Below, piece after piece: positions 16,340 to 25,230 of a stretch of 64,000 bases of DNA. Under the pieces are notes generated by a model. It searched no databases and was not told the DNA's origin. It was given only the letters and a program-made list of their open reading frames with translations. Every line of letters starts with the position of its first letter. Position 1 is the first letter of the stretch. The position numbers were made by a program, and so were the translations under genes. This DNA is from Lewinellaceae bacterium (lineage in GTDB: Bacteria; Bacteroidota; Bacteroidia; Chitinophagales; Saprospiraceae): contig JADJSY010000003.1 of assembly GCA_016711435.1 (NCBI GenBank), forward strand, positions 62,001-126,000, in the 5' to 3' direction.

Positions 16340-17627
16340 GTGATAAATACATTGGGTATCGATCAATTGAGCAGATATGATACGCTTGACAAGTATCGTA
16401 TCCAAAATATGGAAGTTATGAAAGAAATAGCCGGGATCCAACCGCAAACCTGCGCTGGCAATTGCCAGGGATGCGGAAAAGCACATATCAAAGTGTATAG
16501 CAACCACGACCAGCAGTGGCAGCAATTACATGAACGGATCAAAGAGGCATTGAATATTTTCCCAATGGCTCATAAACTGATTGATGTATTTGAACCGGGC
16601 GCTATCGCCGCAGACGGCATCCCCGCTTTGCCGGCAATCAAACTGGATGGAATATTAGTATCCGGAGGTCAGGTTCCGACGGTGGACGAACTGGTTCAGA
16701 TGTTCCGAAACAGGTATTTATATAAAAGTAAATTGAACATACTGAAACACATCGTAGTGCCGGTCGACATGAGTGAGGTGTCCGCTAATGCGCTGCTTTT
16801 TGCCTGGCAAATAGCCAAAAGACGACGCGCACGTAGAAGTAATTTTTGCGATGGACAGCATCTTTGAAGGCAGCAAACCTTCTGCATCCGGCTTCTTTCC
16901 GGGTACAATAAAACAATGCAATCCGGAGCTGGATATATTTATTCAGCAAACGATGACCCCGGAGTCAGTAGAATATCTTCCACCCGCCGTAAAGCCGGGC
17001 GCACCGGGACAAGTATTGGAAACAGACAGACCATATATTACTTCTAAAGTGATTTATGGCTTCCCGGATACTGCTATTCAAAATTACTCGAAAAACTGCG
17101 ACCTGATTGTAATGGGTACTACCGGTGGAGGAACCCTTACACACAAACTTTTTGGCTCCGTGAGTATGGAAGTGTCTAAAAATGCGCAAGCGCCTGTACT
17201 ATTTGTCCCGCCGGGAATAAGCTACCAGGGTTTTCCTAATATGCTGTATGCCAGCAACTTCGAGTCATTGGACTCCTTGCGCATACAACAAGCCATTTCT
17301 TTTGCCCGTCGTTTTGACAGCCAGATTCATTTTGTACATATCGGGCCGCCGGGAGAAAAGGGCCTTGCAATGGAACGCAAATTATTCGAGGCAAATTACC
17401 AGGAATCCGAGCCTGACAAGCCGTTTATTTTCACCAAAATGGTCAGCGATGATATTGCGGATCCTTTGTACGAATACGCATTTTACCACAGGATCGGGTT
17501 ACTGGTATTTGTAACGCATCAACGCAGTTTCTGGGAAAATTTCCTGCACAAAAGTATAACGCGCGAAGTATTGTCAAGTAGTGCATTGCCTGTTCTGGTA
17601 ATCCACTCAGACAGTGATATGATATAA
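16340..17627 (+). CDS. Thioredoxin-like domain fused to tandem universal stress (UspA) domains, frameshifted
   Basis: About 428 residues after correcting one extra A in the AAAA run at 16817-16820. The two pieces then read continuously through VPVDMSEVSANALLFAWQIAK and DDAHVEVIFAMDSIFEG. Residues 1-130 contain a Cys-rich segment CAGNCQGCGKAH and a Thioredoxin_3-like ending IPALPAIKLDGILVSGG. Two UspA modules follow, with the nucleotide loop MGTTGGGTLTHKLFGSVS in the first. The first start is GTG; a later ATG is possible. It lies directly after the CBS gene and probably in the same operon. The fusion of a redox-type domain to UspA suggests a redox or energy stress sensor. Confidence 0.75.
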
Positions 17628-17681
17628 CAGTGCAAACCCGGTGTTTGCACTTGCAAATACTATGCAAGAGGGTTTTGTTCA

Positions 17682-17721
17682 CCCCGCTGAGAGTTAGTCT
17701 TTCTGGCGGGGCATTTTTTTT
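17682..17721 (+). terminator. Rho-independent terminator after the UspA gene
   Basis: The stem CCCCGC...GCGGGG (17682-17687 with 17706-17711) extends inward through GAGAG/CTTTC and is followed by CA and eight T. It lies 55 bases after the stop. A weaker hairpin GTGCAAAC/GTTTGCAC precedes it (17630-17650). Confidence 0.75.
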
Positions 17722-17940
17722 AGAAGTGAGAGGTGAGAGGTGAGAGGGTGAGAAACATCCCGTTTGGCTGTTCTTATTTCTTGGCTTGGTTTTTTCAGGC
17801 CTGTAATTATTTGATTTCGAGATCGTTCAAATAATTCTCTAAAAGTACAGGCCTGAAAACCAAGCCAAGAAATAAGAACAGCCAAACGGGATGTTTCTCA
17901 CCCTCTCACCCTCTCACCTCTCACTTCTCACTTCTCACTT
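17722..17940. repeat. Inverted repeat of GTGAGAG heptamers with CAGGCCTG core (family 3, copy 2)
   Basis: The left arm starts GAAGTGAGAGGTGAGAGG, then ACATCCCGTTTGG, TTCTTATTTCTTGGCTTGG and TTTTTTCAGGCCTGTA. The right arm is the near-perfect complement and ends inside the histidine kinase gene. It shares the ACATCCC.TTGG and TTTTTCAGGCCTG blocks with the element at 12.8-13.1 kb, so they are two copies of one family at different sites. Confidence 0.88.
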
Positions 17941-19478
17941 CTTGCCTCTCTCCAGGAAACTTGACCCAGAATTCGCTGCCTTTTTCCACCTCGCTGGTAA
18001 ATCCTACCTCGCCATTCATCATTTCGGCATAGCGTTGCACAATATATAAACCCAATCCGGTACCCTGGATATTAGTAGCATTTGTGGCCCGGAAGAATCG
18101 GTCAAACAAGTGTTTTTGTTCACTTTCGGGAATCCCGATGCCTTGATCGCGTACACTGATACAAATGCCGTCGTCGCCTATCTTACTGCGCAGTAAAATA
18201 GTGGCGCCTTCCGGCGAATACTTGACCGCGTTGGAGACCAGGTTGATGAGTATGTTTTTAAGCAGACCGCTGTCAAGCCGGGCAACGTCGCCGCCTTCTT
18301 GTTCAAAAATTAATTGTTGTCCATCCTTGAACAGGTTTTTCATTTCTGTACATACGTCATCAATACAGTCAGAAATATTTATTTCTTCCATTTTGACCTG
18401 GGTTTTACCTTCTTCCAAGCGCCCGAGTGAGAGGAATTCTGTCAGAATGGTATTCAGGCTGTTGACCGCACTTTTAATACGCTCGCCGTGTTTTTTTATA
18501 TTGCCGATATCCTGCCGGTCAGCATATTGCAGGATCAATCCGGCCGACGACAATACCGACGTAAGCGGTGTGCGAAATTCATGCGAAGCCATACTGACAA
18601 AACGGCTTTTTAATTCGCCCAATTCACGTTCTTTGTCTAATGCGGCGGCCAGGTCATTTTTTGGTTTGTTCCAGTTCATGCGTACGTTCAGCCACCTTAT
18701 TTTCCAGACTTTCATTCGATTGTTGCAGGGCTTCCGACAGTTGGGCCAGTTCTGATTTTTGCCTGATAATAGAGTCTTCATAATTCTTGCGAAAAGTATT
18801 GTCGACGACAAAGGCCACCACAAAATCTCCTTCGCGGTTTTTAAACGGACTTAAACTTACTTCTACCGGAAATTCCGAACCATCCTTGCGCAATCCGCTC
18901 AGGTTCAATCCCGTACCCATGCTGCGCGGGTGTGGATTGGCATGAAAATGTTCGCGGTGTTCGACATGCTTTTCCGCTAAACGGGTAGGGATCAGTTTTT
19001 CTATGGTTTGGCCGGATAGTTCGCCGGTGTTGTATCCGAACAGTTTTTCCAGGGCAGGATTTGCCGTGACAATCAGTCCTTTGCGATTCGTCATCAAAAT
19101 ACCGCTGGTAGCGTATTCAAACAGTGCTTTGAACTTACCCTCCTGTTGTTGTTCCGTCTCCCGTAATACCATATAGTGCACCACAAAAAAAGCAGCCGCC
19201 CAAAAACTCACCACTGGTGGAATACGCTCAAAAAGAATTTGCTCCACCGGGGCATCCAGCGTTTTGAAAAAAACGGCAATAATCGTCAGGGTCGTTGTGG
19301 CTACGGCCAGCAGAAACACATCACCTTTCTCTTTAAAGAAAATAGCCATGAAATGCGCCAGCAGGTAGGCAAAAACGATGTTGAACTGCCTGGGCAGCAG
19401 CAAATCGGCAATAAAAATCACTGCTACGAGCAGCCACACAAATTTAGCCCATCGGGCATCGCTTTGTAAAGTAAACAT
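17921..19478 (-). CDS. Membrane PAS sensor histidine kinase, frameshifted
   Basis: About 518 residues after removing one A from the A6 run at 18657-18662 (minus strand). N-terminal region of four or five membrane helices (MFTLQSDARWAKFVWLL onward), a PAS domain (FEYATSGILMTNRKGLIVTANPA), a coiled coil, the HisKA box SMASHEFRTPLTSVLSS with the phospho-His, and a HATPase domain with N, G1 and G2 boxes (NLVSNAVKYSPEG, DQGIGIPESE, GTGLGLYI). I start at ATG 19478, since longer starts would run into the divergent photolyase. The last residues (EVRSEK) are encoded by the heptamer array. The receiver-Crp protein nearby is a plausible partner. Confidence 0.82.
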
Positions 19479-19563
19479 GGCGTGAAGGTCAGAATAAATT
19501 GGCAGAAACAGAAAACGTCCCGGAGTTGAAAACTTTCTGTCAAGGCACTTGTTTCGGCCTGTC

Positions 19564-20917
19564 ATGCACACACCTGTCTCCATTTTCTGGCACCGGCGCG
19601 ATCTGCGGCTTCATGACAACGCCGGTTTGTACCATGCGCTGAAAGGCCCGCATCCCGTATTGCCGCTTTTTATTTTCGATCGCAATATCCTGGATGATCT
19701 CGACAACAAACAAGATGCAAGGGTAACATTTATTCACCAGACCGTTATTGCCCTGAAAAACAGCCTGGAAACGACGGGCAGTACCCTGCTGGTTTGTTAC
19801 GGTACGCCCGAAGAAATATGGCCGAATCTGATGCAGCAATACAATATTGCCGCCGTTTATACCAACCGCGACTTTGAACCTTATGCGGTTCAGCGGGATG
19901 CTTCGGTGGCAAAAATTTTATCCGCCCGGAACATTCCCTTTTCATACCCACAAAGACCACGTGATCTTTGAAAAAGACGAGGTGCTGAAAGGCGATGGTA
20001 CGCCTTACACGGTGTTTACGCCCTATAGCCGCCGCTGGCTGGAAAAATTACAAACCCGGTGGATGGAAGTCCCTCAACACGAAGGAGCGCCCGAAAAAGT
20101 GTCCTTCTACCTCGCTTCCTACCCGGTCGAAAAATACACGCATAACTTGTTTAAAACCAATCCTTTACCCGTGCCCGAATTATCGGAAATGGGATTTTCG
20201 CCCGTTCAAATGACGTTTCCTTCCGCTTCTGTGGCACGTGGGCTGATAAAAAATTACGACAAAACCCGCAACTTCCCGGCCCTCCACGGCACATCGAAAT
20301 TGGGCATTCATTTCCGTTTCGGCACCATCAGTATTCGGGAAAAAGCGCGAAATGCACAGTTTTTGAATGGTACTTACCTGAATGAACTGATCTGGCGCGA
20401 TTTTTACAGCCAGATTCTGGGCAATTTTCCGCATGTGGTAGGCCACCCTTTCCGCCCGCAATATGATCGGGTAGAATGGCGCAACGCCCCGGAAGATTTT
20501 GAAAAATGGTGTCAGGGCCGTACCGGATACCCCATTGTGGATGCCGGTATGCGCGAACTCAATACGACCGGCTTTATGCACAACCGGGTGCGCATGATAA
20601 CGGCGAGTTTTCTGACCAAACACCTCCTGATCGACTGGCGGCTTGGCGAAGCGTATTTTGCTGAAAAACTGCTCGATTTCGACCTCGCCAGCAATTCAGG
20701 CGGCTGGCAGTGGGCGGCAGGGTGCGGCACGGATGCAGCGCCGTATTTCCGCATTTTCAACCCCACGGAACAAACAAAAAAGTTTGACCCTGAATTCAAA
20801 TACATCCGGCAATGGGTGCCCGAATTTGGTTCGCCTCAATACCCCAAACCGATGGTAGAGCATGTTTTTGCACGGGAACGGTGCCTGGCTACCTATAAAA
20901 AGGCTTTGGCGGAGTAG
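19564..20917 (+). CDS. phrB: Deoxyribodipyrimidine photolyase, frameshifted
   Basis: A 450-residue class I photolyase/cryptochrome after removing one T from the TTTT run at 19939-19942. The N-terminal alpha/beta antenna domain begins SIFWHRRDLRLHDNAGLYHAL, and the FAD-binding helical domain has GTSKLGIHFRFGTISIRE, ELIWRDFYSQIL, WCQGRTGYPIVDAGMREL, NRVRMITASFLTKHLLIDWR and LASNSGGWQWAAGCGTDAAP. It repairs cyclobutane pyrimidine dimers using blue light. ATG 19564 directly precedes the conserved start; TTG 19549 is less likely. Divergent from the sensor kinase, with only about 85 bases between starts. Confidence 0.88.
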
Positions 20918-20931
20918 TTCCATAGCCAGGT

Positions 20932-20992
20932 TTGAGTGGTTTGAAATGGTTTGATGGTTTGAAGTGCTCGCTTTCAGGCACTTGCACTGGTC
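20932..20992 (+). repeat. Single GGTTTGA arm (family 1, incomplete copy)
   Basis: GGTTTGAGT, GGTTTGAAAT, GGTTTGAT and GGTTTGAAGTGC units follow the photolyase stop by 13 bases. A short GTGC/GCAC hairpin follows but no full complementary arm, so this seems a half or decayed copy. Confidence 0.6.
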
Positions 20993-21117
20993 TTTCGCTC
21001 AAAACCACTTTGCGTTGACTGTCTTCCTTCTGAAAAATTTCACGCCGTATTTGTGTAAAACCCGCTACTTTCACCTGCGTTTTCAAAAACCTTTTTAACA
21101 ACAAATTTTCATTTCAC

Positions 21118-21552
21118 ATGAAAACTCTCCTTTCATCATTGAAAATCAACACTTTAGTCCTGACTCTCGCCCTGTTTTGTGTCGGCGCAATGACGACATT
21201 ATCATCCTGCGTTGCAGCGTATGATGCCGTCAGCGTGGAAAATCTCACAAATATTTCCAACAAACTACCCAAATTGATGGAAAAAGCAACGGAAGCGTAC
21301 AGTAAACATGAACCTGCTGCGACTTCCATTTTGAGCGATATCGGCAAAGCAGCCACCCATGCAGCATCTTTGAAAAAGAACAAGGAGGTAGCGGATTCCT
21401 GGAAAATTTTACAAAACGACCTCGTCAGCCCATTTTTTGCTCGCTGGAAAGAAAGCGGTAAATTAGACAAGGATTTTATCAAAGAAGCCACTATGCAGGT
21501 TACCAAAAGCCTGGACGCCATCAAAAGGGCTGAAAGTGCTAAGAAGAAATAA
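21118..21552 (+). CDS. Predicted lipoprotein, unknown function
   Basis: A 144-residue protein with a long signal region (INTLVLTLALFCVGAMTTLSSC) ending in a lipobox-like LSSC. The mature part is helical and lysine-rich (NKLPKLMEKATEAYSKHEPAA, SWKILQNDLVSPFFARWKESG). No named family recognised. The small helical gene downstream starts 40 bases after the stop in the same direction, so they may form a pair. Confidence 0.65.
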   Translation: MKTLLSSLKINTLVLTLALFCVGAMTTLSSCVAAYDAVSVENLTNISNKLPKLMEKATEAYSKHEPAATSILSDIGKAATHAASLKKNKEVADSWKILQNDLVSPFFARWKESGKLDKDFIKEATMQVTKSLDAIKRAESAKKK

Positions 21553-21592
21553 TATTTATTATTTACCAAAATCATACACTCAACACAACAAC

Positions 21593-21928
21593 ATGCCAGG
21601 TAAAGGTCAAGAAATTCAGGATGCGCTGGACGGATTGGACAACCAGATCGTAGATATGGTGAGCAATTTTGTGAAGCGCCGTCGCAAGCACTATGAAGAA
21701 GCTGCGAGCAAACTCCATAACAGCATGAAAAAAGACGCCCGTCGTTACACAGAAATGCTGGCTGACAAAAAAATCAAACAAGACGATTATGAAATGTTGA
21801 TGCAGGGCCGTTGGGGGCAGTTGAAAATCGAACTGCTGTCCGAAGCGGCTGTTTCAAAAGCCAAGTTTGAAGATATTGCAGTGGATATTTTGAAACTGAC
21901 GGTTAAAACATTGCTGATCGTTATTTAA
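21593..21928 (+). CDS. Small helical protein, unknown function
   Basis: A 111-residue protein beginning MPGKGQEIQDALDGLDNQIV; strongly basic and helical in the middle (KRRRKHYEEAASKLHNSMKK), with a hydrophobic end KLTVKTLLIVI. No signal peptide. The frame opens further upstream, but the ATG at 21593 gives the more natural N-terminus. No family recognised. It probably shares a transcript with the preceding lipoprotein. A nonamer inverted repeat begins one base after its stop. Confidence 0.62.
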   Translation: MPGKGQEIQDALDGLDNQIVDMVSNFVKRRRKHYEEAASKLHNSMKKDARRYTEMLADKKIKQDDYEMLMQGRWGQLKIELLSEAAVSKAKFEDIAVDILKLTVKTLLIVI

Positions 21929-21929
21929 T

Positions 21930-22100
21930 GTTGATGAGGGTTGATAAGGTTGATGAGGTGATGATAATACAGCCACTCGGTATAGAAACATCTTCTTTCT
22001 TTTCGAGTAGCTGTATTATCAACCTCATCAACCTTATCAACCCTTATAAACCTTATAAACCCTCATCAACCTTATAAACCCTTATCAACCTCACCAACCC
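21930..22100. repeat. Inverted repeat of GTTGATAAGG nonamers (family 2, copy 2)
   Basis: The left arm (21930-21979) ends GATAATACAGCCACTCG, and the right arm starts CGAGTAGCTGTATTATCAACC and continues as a long run of CTTATAAACC/CTCATCAACC units to about 22100. It shares the arm units and the TACA.CCACTC tip with the element at 6.4 kb. Confidence 0.87.
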
Positions 22101-22110
22101 TCATTCCAAC

Positions 22111-22136
22111 AGCCCGTCCCACAGCCGGGCTTTTTT
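22111..22136 (+). terminator. Rho-independent terminator before miaB
   Basis: The stem AGCCCG (22111-22116) and CGGGCT (22126-22131) closes a nine-base loop and is followed by six T. It lies just beyond the nonamer repeat. Confidence 0.65.
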
Positions 22137-22188
22137 CATGTCCCATTGCAAATATGACATTTTGTCACGTGGTTTGACAAGTATCGCC

Positions 22189-22196
22189 TATCTTTG
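22189..22196 (+). promoter_or_regulatory. -7 promoter box TATCTTTG of miaB
   Basis: An exact TAnnTTTG match 34 bases before the ATG. A TTTG lies 24 bases upstream (22161-22164), longer than the usual 19-21 spacing. Confidence 0.5.
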
Positions 22197-22230
22197 CGGC
22201 GCTTTACCATTTTAAAGGTTTTTTTAAGGT

Positions 22231-23664
22231 ATGTACGACAATAACCCGACCATAGCAGGTATAAAAACCATAGACGAAGCGCGTCAGGGCGCCGTGTTGT
22301 TCAAAGAACACTGGCAGGAAAGCAGCGCGCCCGGTATCAAGCGGTTTTACATCGAGAGTTACGGCTGCCAGATGAATTTCAGCGATTCTGAGATCGTCGC
22401 CAGCATACTCGGCGAGGTCGGCTACGCGCCTACCCGCAACATGGAGGAGAGCGATCTGATCCTGATCAACACCTGTTCCATTCGCGAAAAAGCGGAGGAA
22501 ACGGTACGCAAACGCCTCAGGATTTTTGAGAAATTGAAAAAGCAGCGCCCCGGCATGAAAGTGGGCGTTCTCGGCTGCATGGCCGAGCGCTTGAAAAAGC
22601 AGTGGCTCGAAGAAGAAAAACTCGTTGATCTCGTCGTCGGCCCGGATGCTTACCGCGACCTGCCCAATCTCATCGGCGCTACCGAAGAAGGGCACCGCAT
22701 GGTGAATGTGTTGCTCAGCCGCGAAGAAACCTACGCCGACATCAGCCCGGTGCGCCTCGAAAGCAACGGCATTACCGCCTTTATTTCCATCATGCGCGGC
22801 TGCGACAACATGTGCTCCTTTTGTGTGGTGCCGTTCACGCGGGGCCGGGAGCGCTCCCGCGACCCGTTCAGCATCGTCGCCGAAGCAGTCGATCTGTATG
22901 AGCGCGGTTACCGCGAAGTCACGTTACTCGGTCAAAACGTGGATTCCTACAAATGGGAAAATCCGGACACCGGCGAACGTGTGCATTTCGCCAACCTGCT
23001 GGAAATGACCGCTTTGGTGCATCCCGACCTGCGGGTGCGCTTCAGCACCAGCCACCCGAAAGACATGACCGACGATGTGCTGCACATCATGGCGAAATAC
23101 GAGAATATCTGCAAGTACATCCACCTGCCGGTACAATCGGGCAACAGCCGCGTACTGGAAATGATGAACCGCACCTACGACCGCGCCTGGTATATGAACC
23201 GCATCGAAGCCATCCGCCGGATCATGCCGGATTGCGCCGTATCCAGCGACATCATCACCGGCTTTTGCTCCGAAACGGAAGAAGAACACCAGGATACCCT
23301 GAGCATCATCGACTGGGCCAACTACTCCATGTCGTATATGTTCTACTATTCCGAACGACCCGGCACACTGGCTGCCCGCAAATACGCCGACGACATCCCG
23401 GAAGACGTCAAAAAACAGCGGCTCAGCGAAGTGATCCGCGTACAAAGGGCCGTCAGCCTGCGCCACAACCAGGCAGATATCGGCAAAACATTCAAGGTGC
23501 TGATCGAAGGCAATTCCCGCAAATCAGACCAGGCATTCAGCGGGCGGAATACGCAGAACAAAGTGATCGTGTTCCCGAAAGTGGAAGGACTCAAGCCGGG
23601 CGATTATGCGATGGTGCGGGTGAAGGATGTAAATAGCGCGACGTTGATTGGGCAGGTAGTGTAG
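22231..23664 (+). CDS. miaB: tRNA-2-methylthio-N6-dimethylallyladenosine synthase MiaB
   Basis: A 477-residue radical SAM methylthiotransferase. The N-terminal UPF0004 domain has the auxiliary cluster cysteines (SYGCQMNFSDSE, INTCSIREKAEE, GVLGCMAER), the radical SAM cluster motif is RGCDNMCSFCVVPFTRG, and a C-terminal TRAM domain covers about residues 410-477. It adds a methylthio group to i6A37 of tRNAs. Start ATG 22231 with a nearby -7 box. In many Bacteroidota a sigma-54 activator gene lies close downstream, and one is present here beyond two inserted loci. Confidence 0.96.
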   Translation: MYDNNPTIAGIKTIDEARQGAVLFKEHWQESSAPGIKRFYIESYGCQMNFSDSEIVASILGEVGYAPTRNMEESDLILINTCSIREKAEETVRKRLRIFEKLKKQRPGMKVGVLGCMAERLKKQWLEEEKLVDLVVGPDAYRDLPNLIGATEEGHRMVNVLLSREETYADISPVRLESNGITAFISIMRGCDNMCSFCVVPFTRGRERSRDPFSIVAEAVDLYERGYREVTLLGQNVDSYKWENPDTGERVHFANLLEMTALVHPDLRVRFSTSHPKDMTDDVLHIMAKYENICKYIHLPVQSGNSRVLEMMNRTYDRAWYMNRIEAIRRIMPDCAVSSDIITGFCSETEEEHQDTLSIIDWANYSMSYMFYYSERPGTLAARKYADDIPEDVKKQRLSEVIRVQRAVSLRHNQADIGKTFKVLIEGNSRKSDQAFSGRNTQNKVIVFPKVEGLKPGDYAMVRVKDVNSATLIGQVV

Positions 23665-23727
23665 CGCCGAACCCTGTTAGGCGAGGTTGGAAAACGCCAA
23701 TGATTCTCTAACTACCAATAAATTCCA

Positions 23728-24490
23728 ATGAAAAATCAACTACTATTCATCCTGTCATTTGTTGCATTTACTCATACGAACGCACAATCCATCGCCTTGA
23801 AATTTTACGGCGGGATACGATCTGAAAGCGAATACAGATTCAGAGGATCATCTCGCGGCGAATGGCCAAAAGTGCCTGTAAACAATGAAAATAGTATCAG
23901 TATCTTCAAGACCGAGTCTGCATTTGTTATGCCTGCCCTTGCTTTTGAACAATCGAACGGTAATTTTGGAGAATTGGGCTTTGCATTAAAAAGTAAATAT
24001 AATCAGAAGCAATATTTTCTCAATTCGATACAGGAACTTCATTGAACATAAGAGAAAAATTAATTACGGAATAACTAAAGGCAGCGGTTTTGATGTGCAA
24101 TTGGAATATAATATCCGATTTAGGAAAAAAGAGGAAGTATTGAAATGGATGCCATTTATAGGATTCTTATTTAATATGAATGCTTCTTCTATGACGTTTA
24201 CGCCTGGCTTTCATGAACATATTTGCCCGCGAGGATCCAGGATGGGAGTAGCGGCGGGTGTAGTACCGCGCATTCAATATAATATGGGAAAAAGATGGTT
24301 CCTGGATTTCAGCGCATCTTTTTTCGTCTTTTCGTTTAACGTGGAACATAGTGCATATCGAAACCCCGCTTTTACCGAACAACAGCAGGAAAATGACACT
24401 TTCACTTCCGGTCTTTTTGACAGATACTGGATTCGGGTTGGAACAGGTTGGAAGATTCCTTTGAAAAATAAAAAAATGAATATTGAGTGA
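23728..24490 (+). CDS. Secreted or outer-membrane protein of unknown function, frameshifted
   Basis: About 253 residues when one T is removed from the TTTT run at 24015-24018; the joined sequence then continues KQYFSIRYRNFIEHKRK and on to KNKKMNIE. Signal peptide MKNQLLFILSFVAFTHTNAQ. Alternating hydrophobic segments with Gly and aromatic residues (RMGVAAGVVPRIQYNMGKRWFLDF, split) suggest a small outer-membrane beta barrel. No named family. It lies between miaB and the toxin-antitoxin pair and is probably monocistronic. Confidence 0.55.
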
Positions 24491-24574
24491 TTTAAAAACT
24501 ACAAAAGCCCATTTCAGGATCGTCTGAAATTCAAATATCCTGATTGTCACTGAACCAATCGACAAAGGTCAACT

Positions 24575-24890
24575 ATGGAAAAACATATTAAACCAACCAA
24601 ATCCGCCATCCTCCTCTTCCTCTCCCAGGAAAAGGAACAATTCGAAACCCGCTTTCGGATTGCAAAAATCGGTTTGTTCGGTTCTTATGCACGCGGCGAA
24701 GAGACGGAGGATAGCGATATTGACATCATTGTTGAGTTTTACCCAAACACCGAAAACTTGGGTGAGATTAAAGCATCTTTAAAAGAAATAATCAAAAGCA
24801 CATTTGACCGGGACGTAGACATTTGCCCAGGAAAAATACCTGAAACCCTATTACCGCAATCAAATCCTACAATCTGCAATTTATGTCTGA
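24575..24890 (+). CDS. mntA: MntA-type nucleotidyltransferase antitoxin, frameshifted
   Basis: About 104 residues when one T is removed from the TTT run near 24822-24824; the C-terminus then reads AQEKYLKPYYRNQILQSAIYV, the usual end of the family. The minimal nucleotidyltransferase motif GLFGSYARGEETEDSDIDI holds the GS-x10-D-x-D residues. MntA adenylylates and neutralises the HepT ribonuclease. Its corrected stop overlaps the HepT start by eight bases, the typical arrangement of the pair. Confidence 0.82.
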
Positions 24891-25230
24891 AAAAGATGAG
24901 GCCAACTTCGCGCGATCATAGATGCTGCGGGAAAAGTCATCCGCTTTTCGGAGGAGTTTAACAACGCGGATGAATTTTATAAAGATGATAAGTCTTTCGA
25001 TGCCGTCATGATGAATTTTTGTGTGATCGGAGACAGTGTTACCAAACTTAGTGGTGAAATGATTGATCAAAACCCACAAGTGCCCTGGCCCAAAATCAAG
25101 GGCCTTCCGAAACATCGTGGCACATGATTATTTTGGGATTGACGCAGAAGAGGTTTGGCAGATTATTCAAAACCATATTCCGACGCTTATCAGCGATATA
25201 GAAGGAATTTTAAGCAATAACCGTGGCTAA
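24883..25230 (+). CDS. hepT: HepT-type HEPN ribonuclease toxin, two frameshifts
   Basis: A 115-residue protein after adding one C near 24907 and removing one C near 25107. It begins MSEKDEAN, continues IIDAAGKVIRFSEEFNN and NFCVIGDSVTKLSGEM, and has the catalytic R-x4-H-x-Y as RNIVAHDY. Partner of the upstream nucleotidyltransferase, which modifies the Tyr. Every conserved position is intact apart from the two indels, so I favour sequence error over decay. The stop overlaps the GTG start of the sigma-54 activator. Confidence 0.75.

Noticed and set aside
24575..25230. MntA/HepT as decayed pseudogenes
   Set aside because: All catalytic and structural residues are intact once single bases in short runs are corrected, like several other genes in the window.
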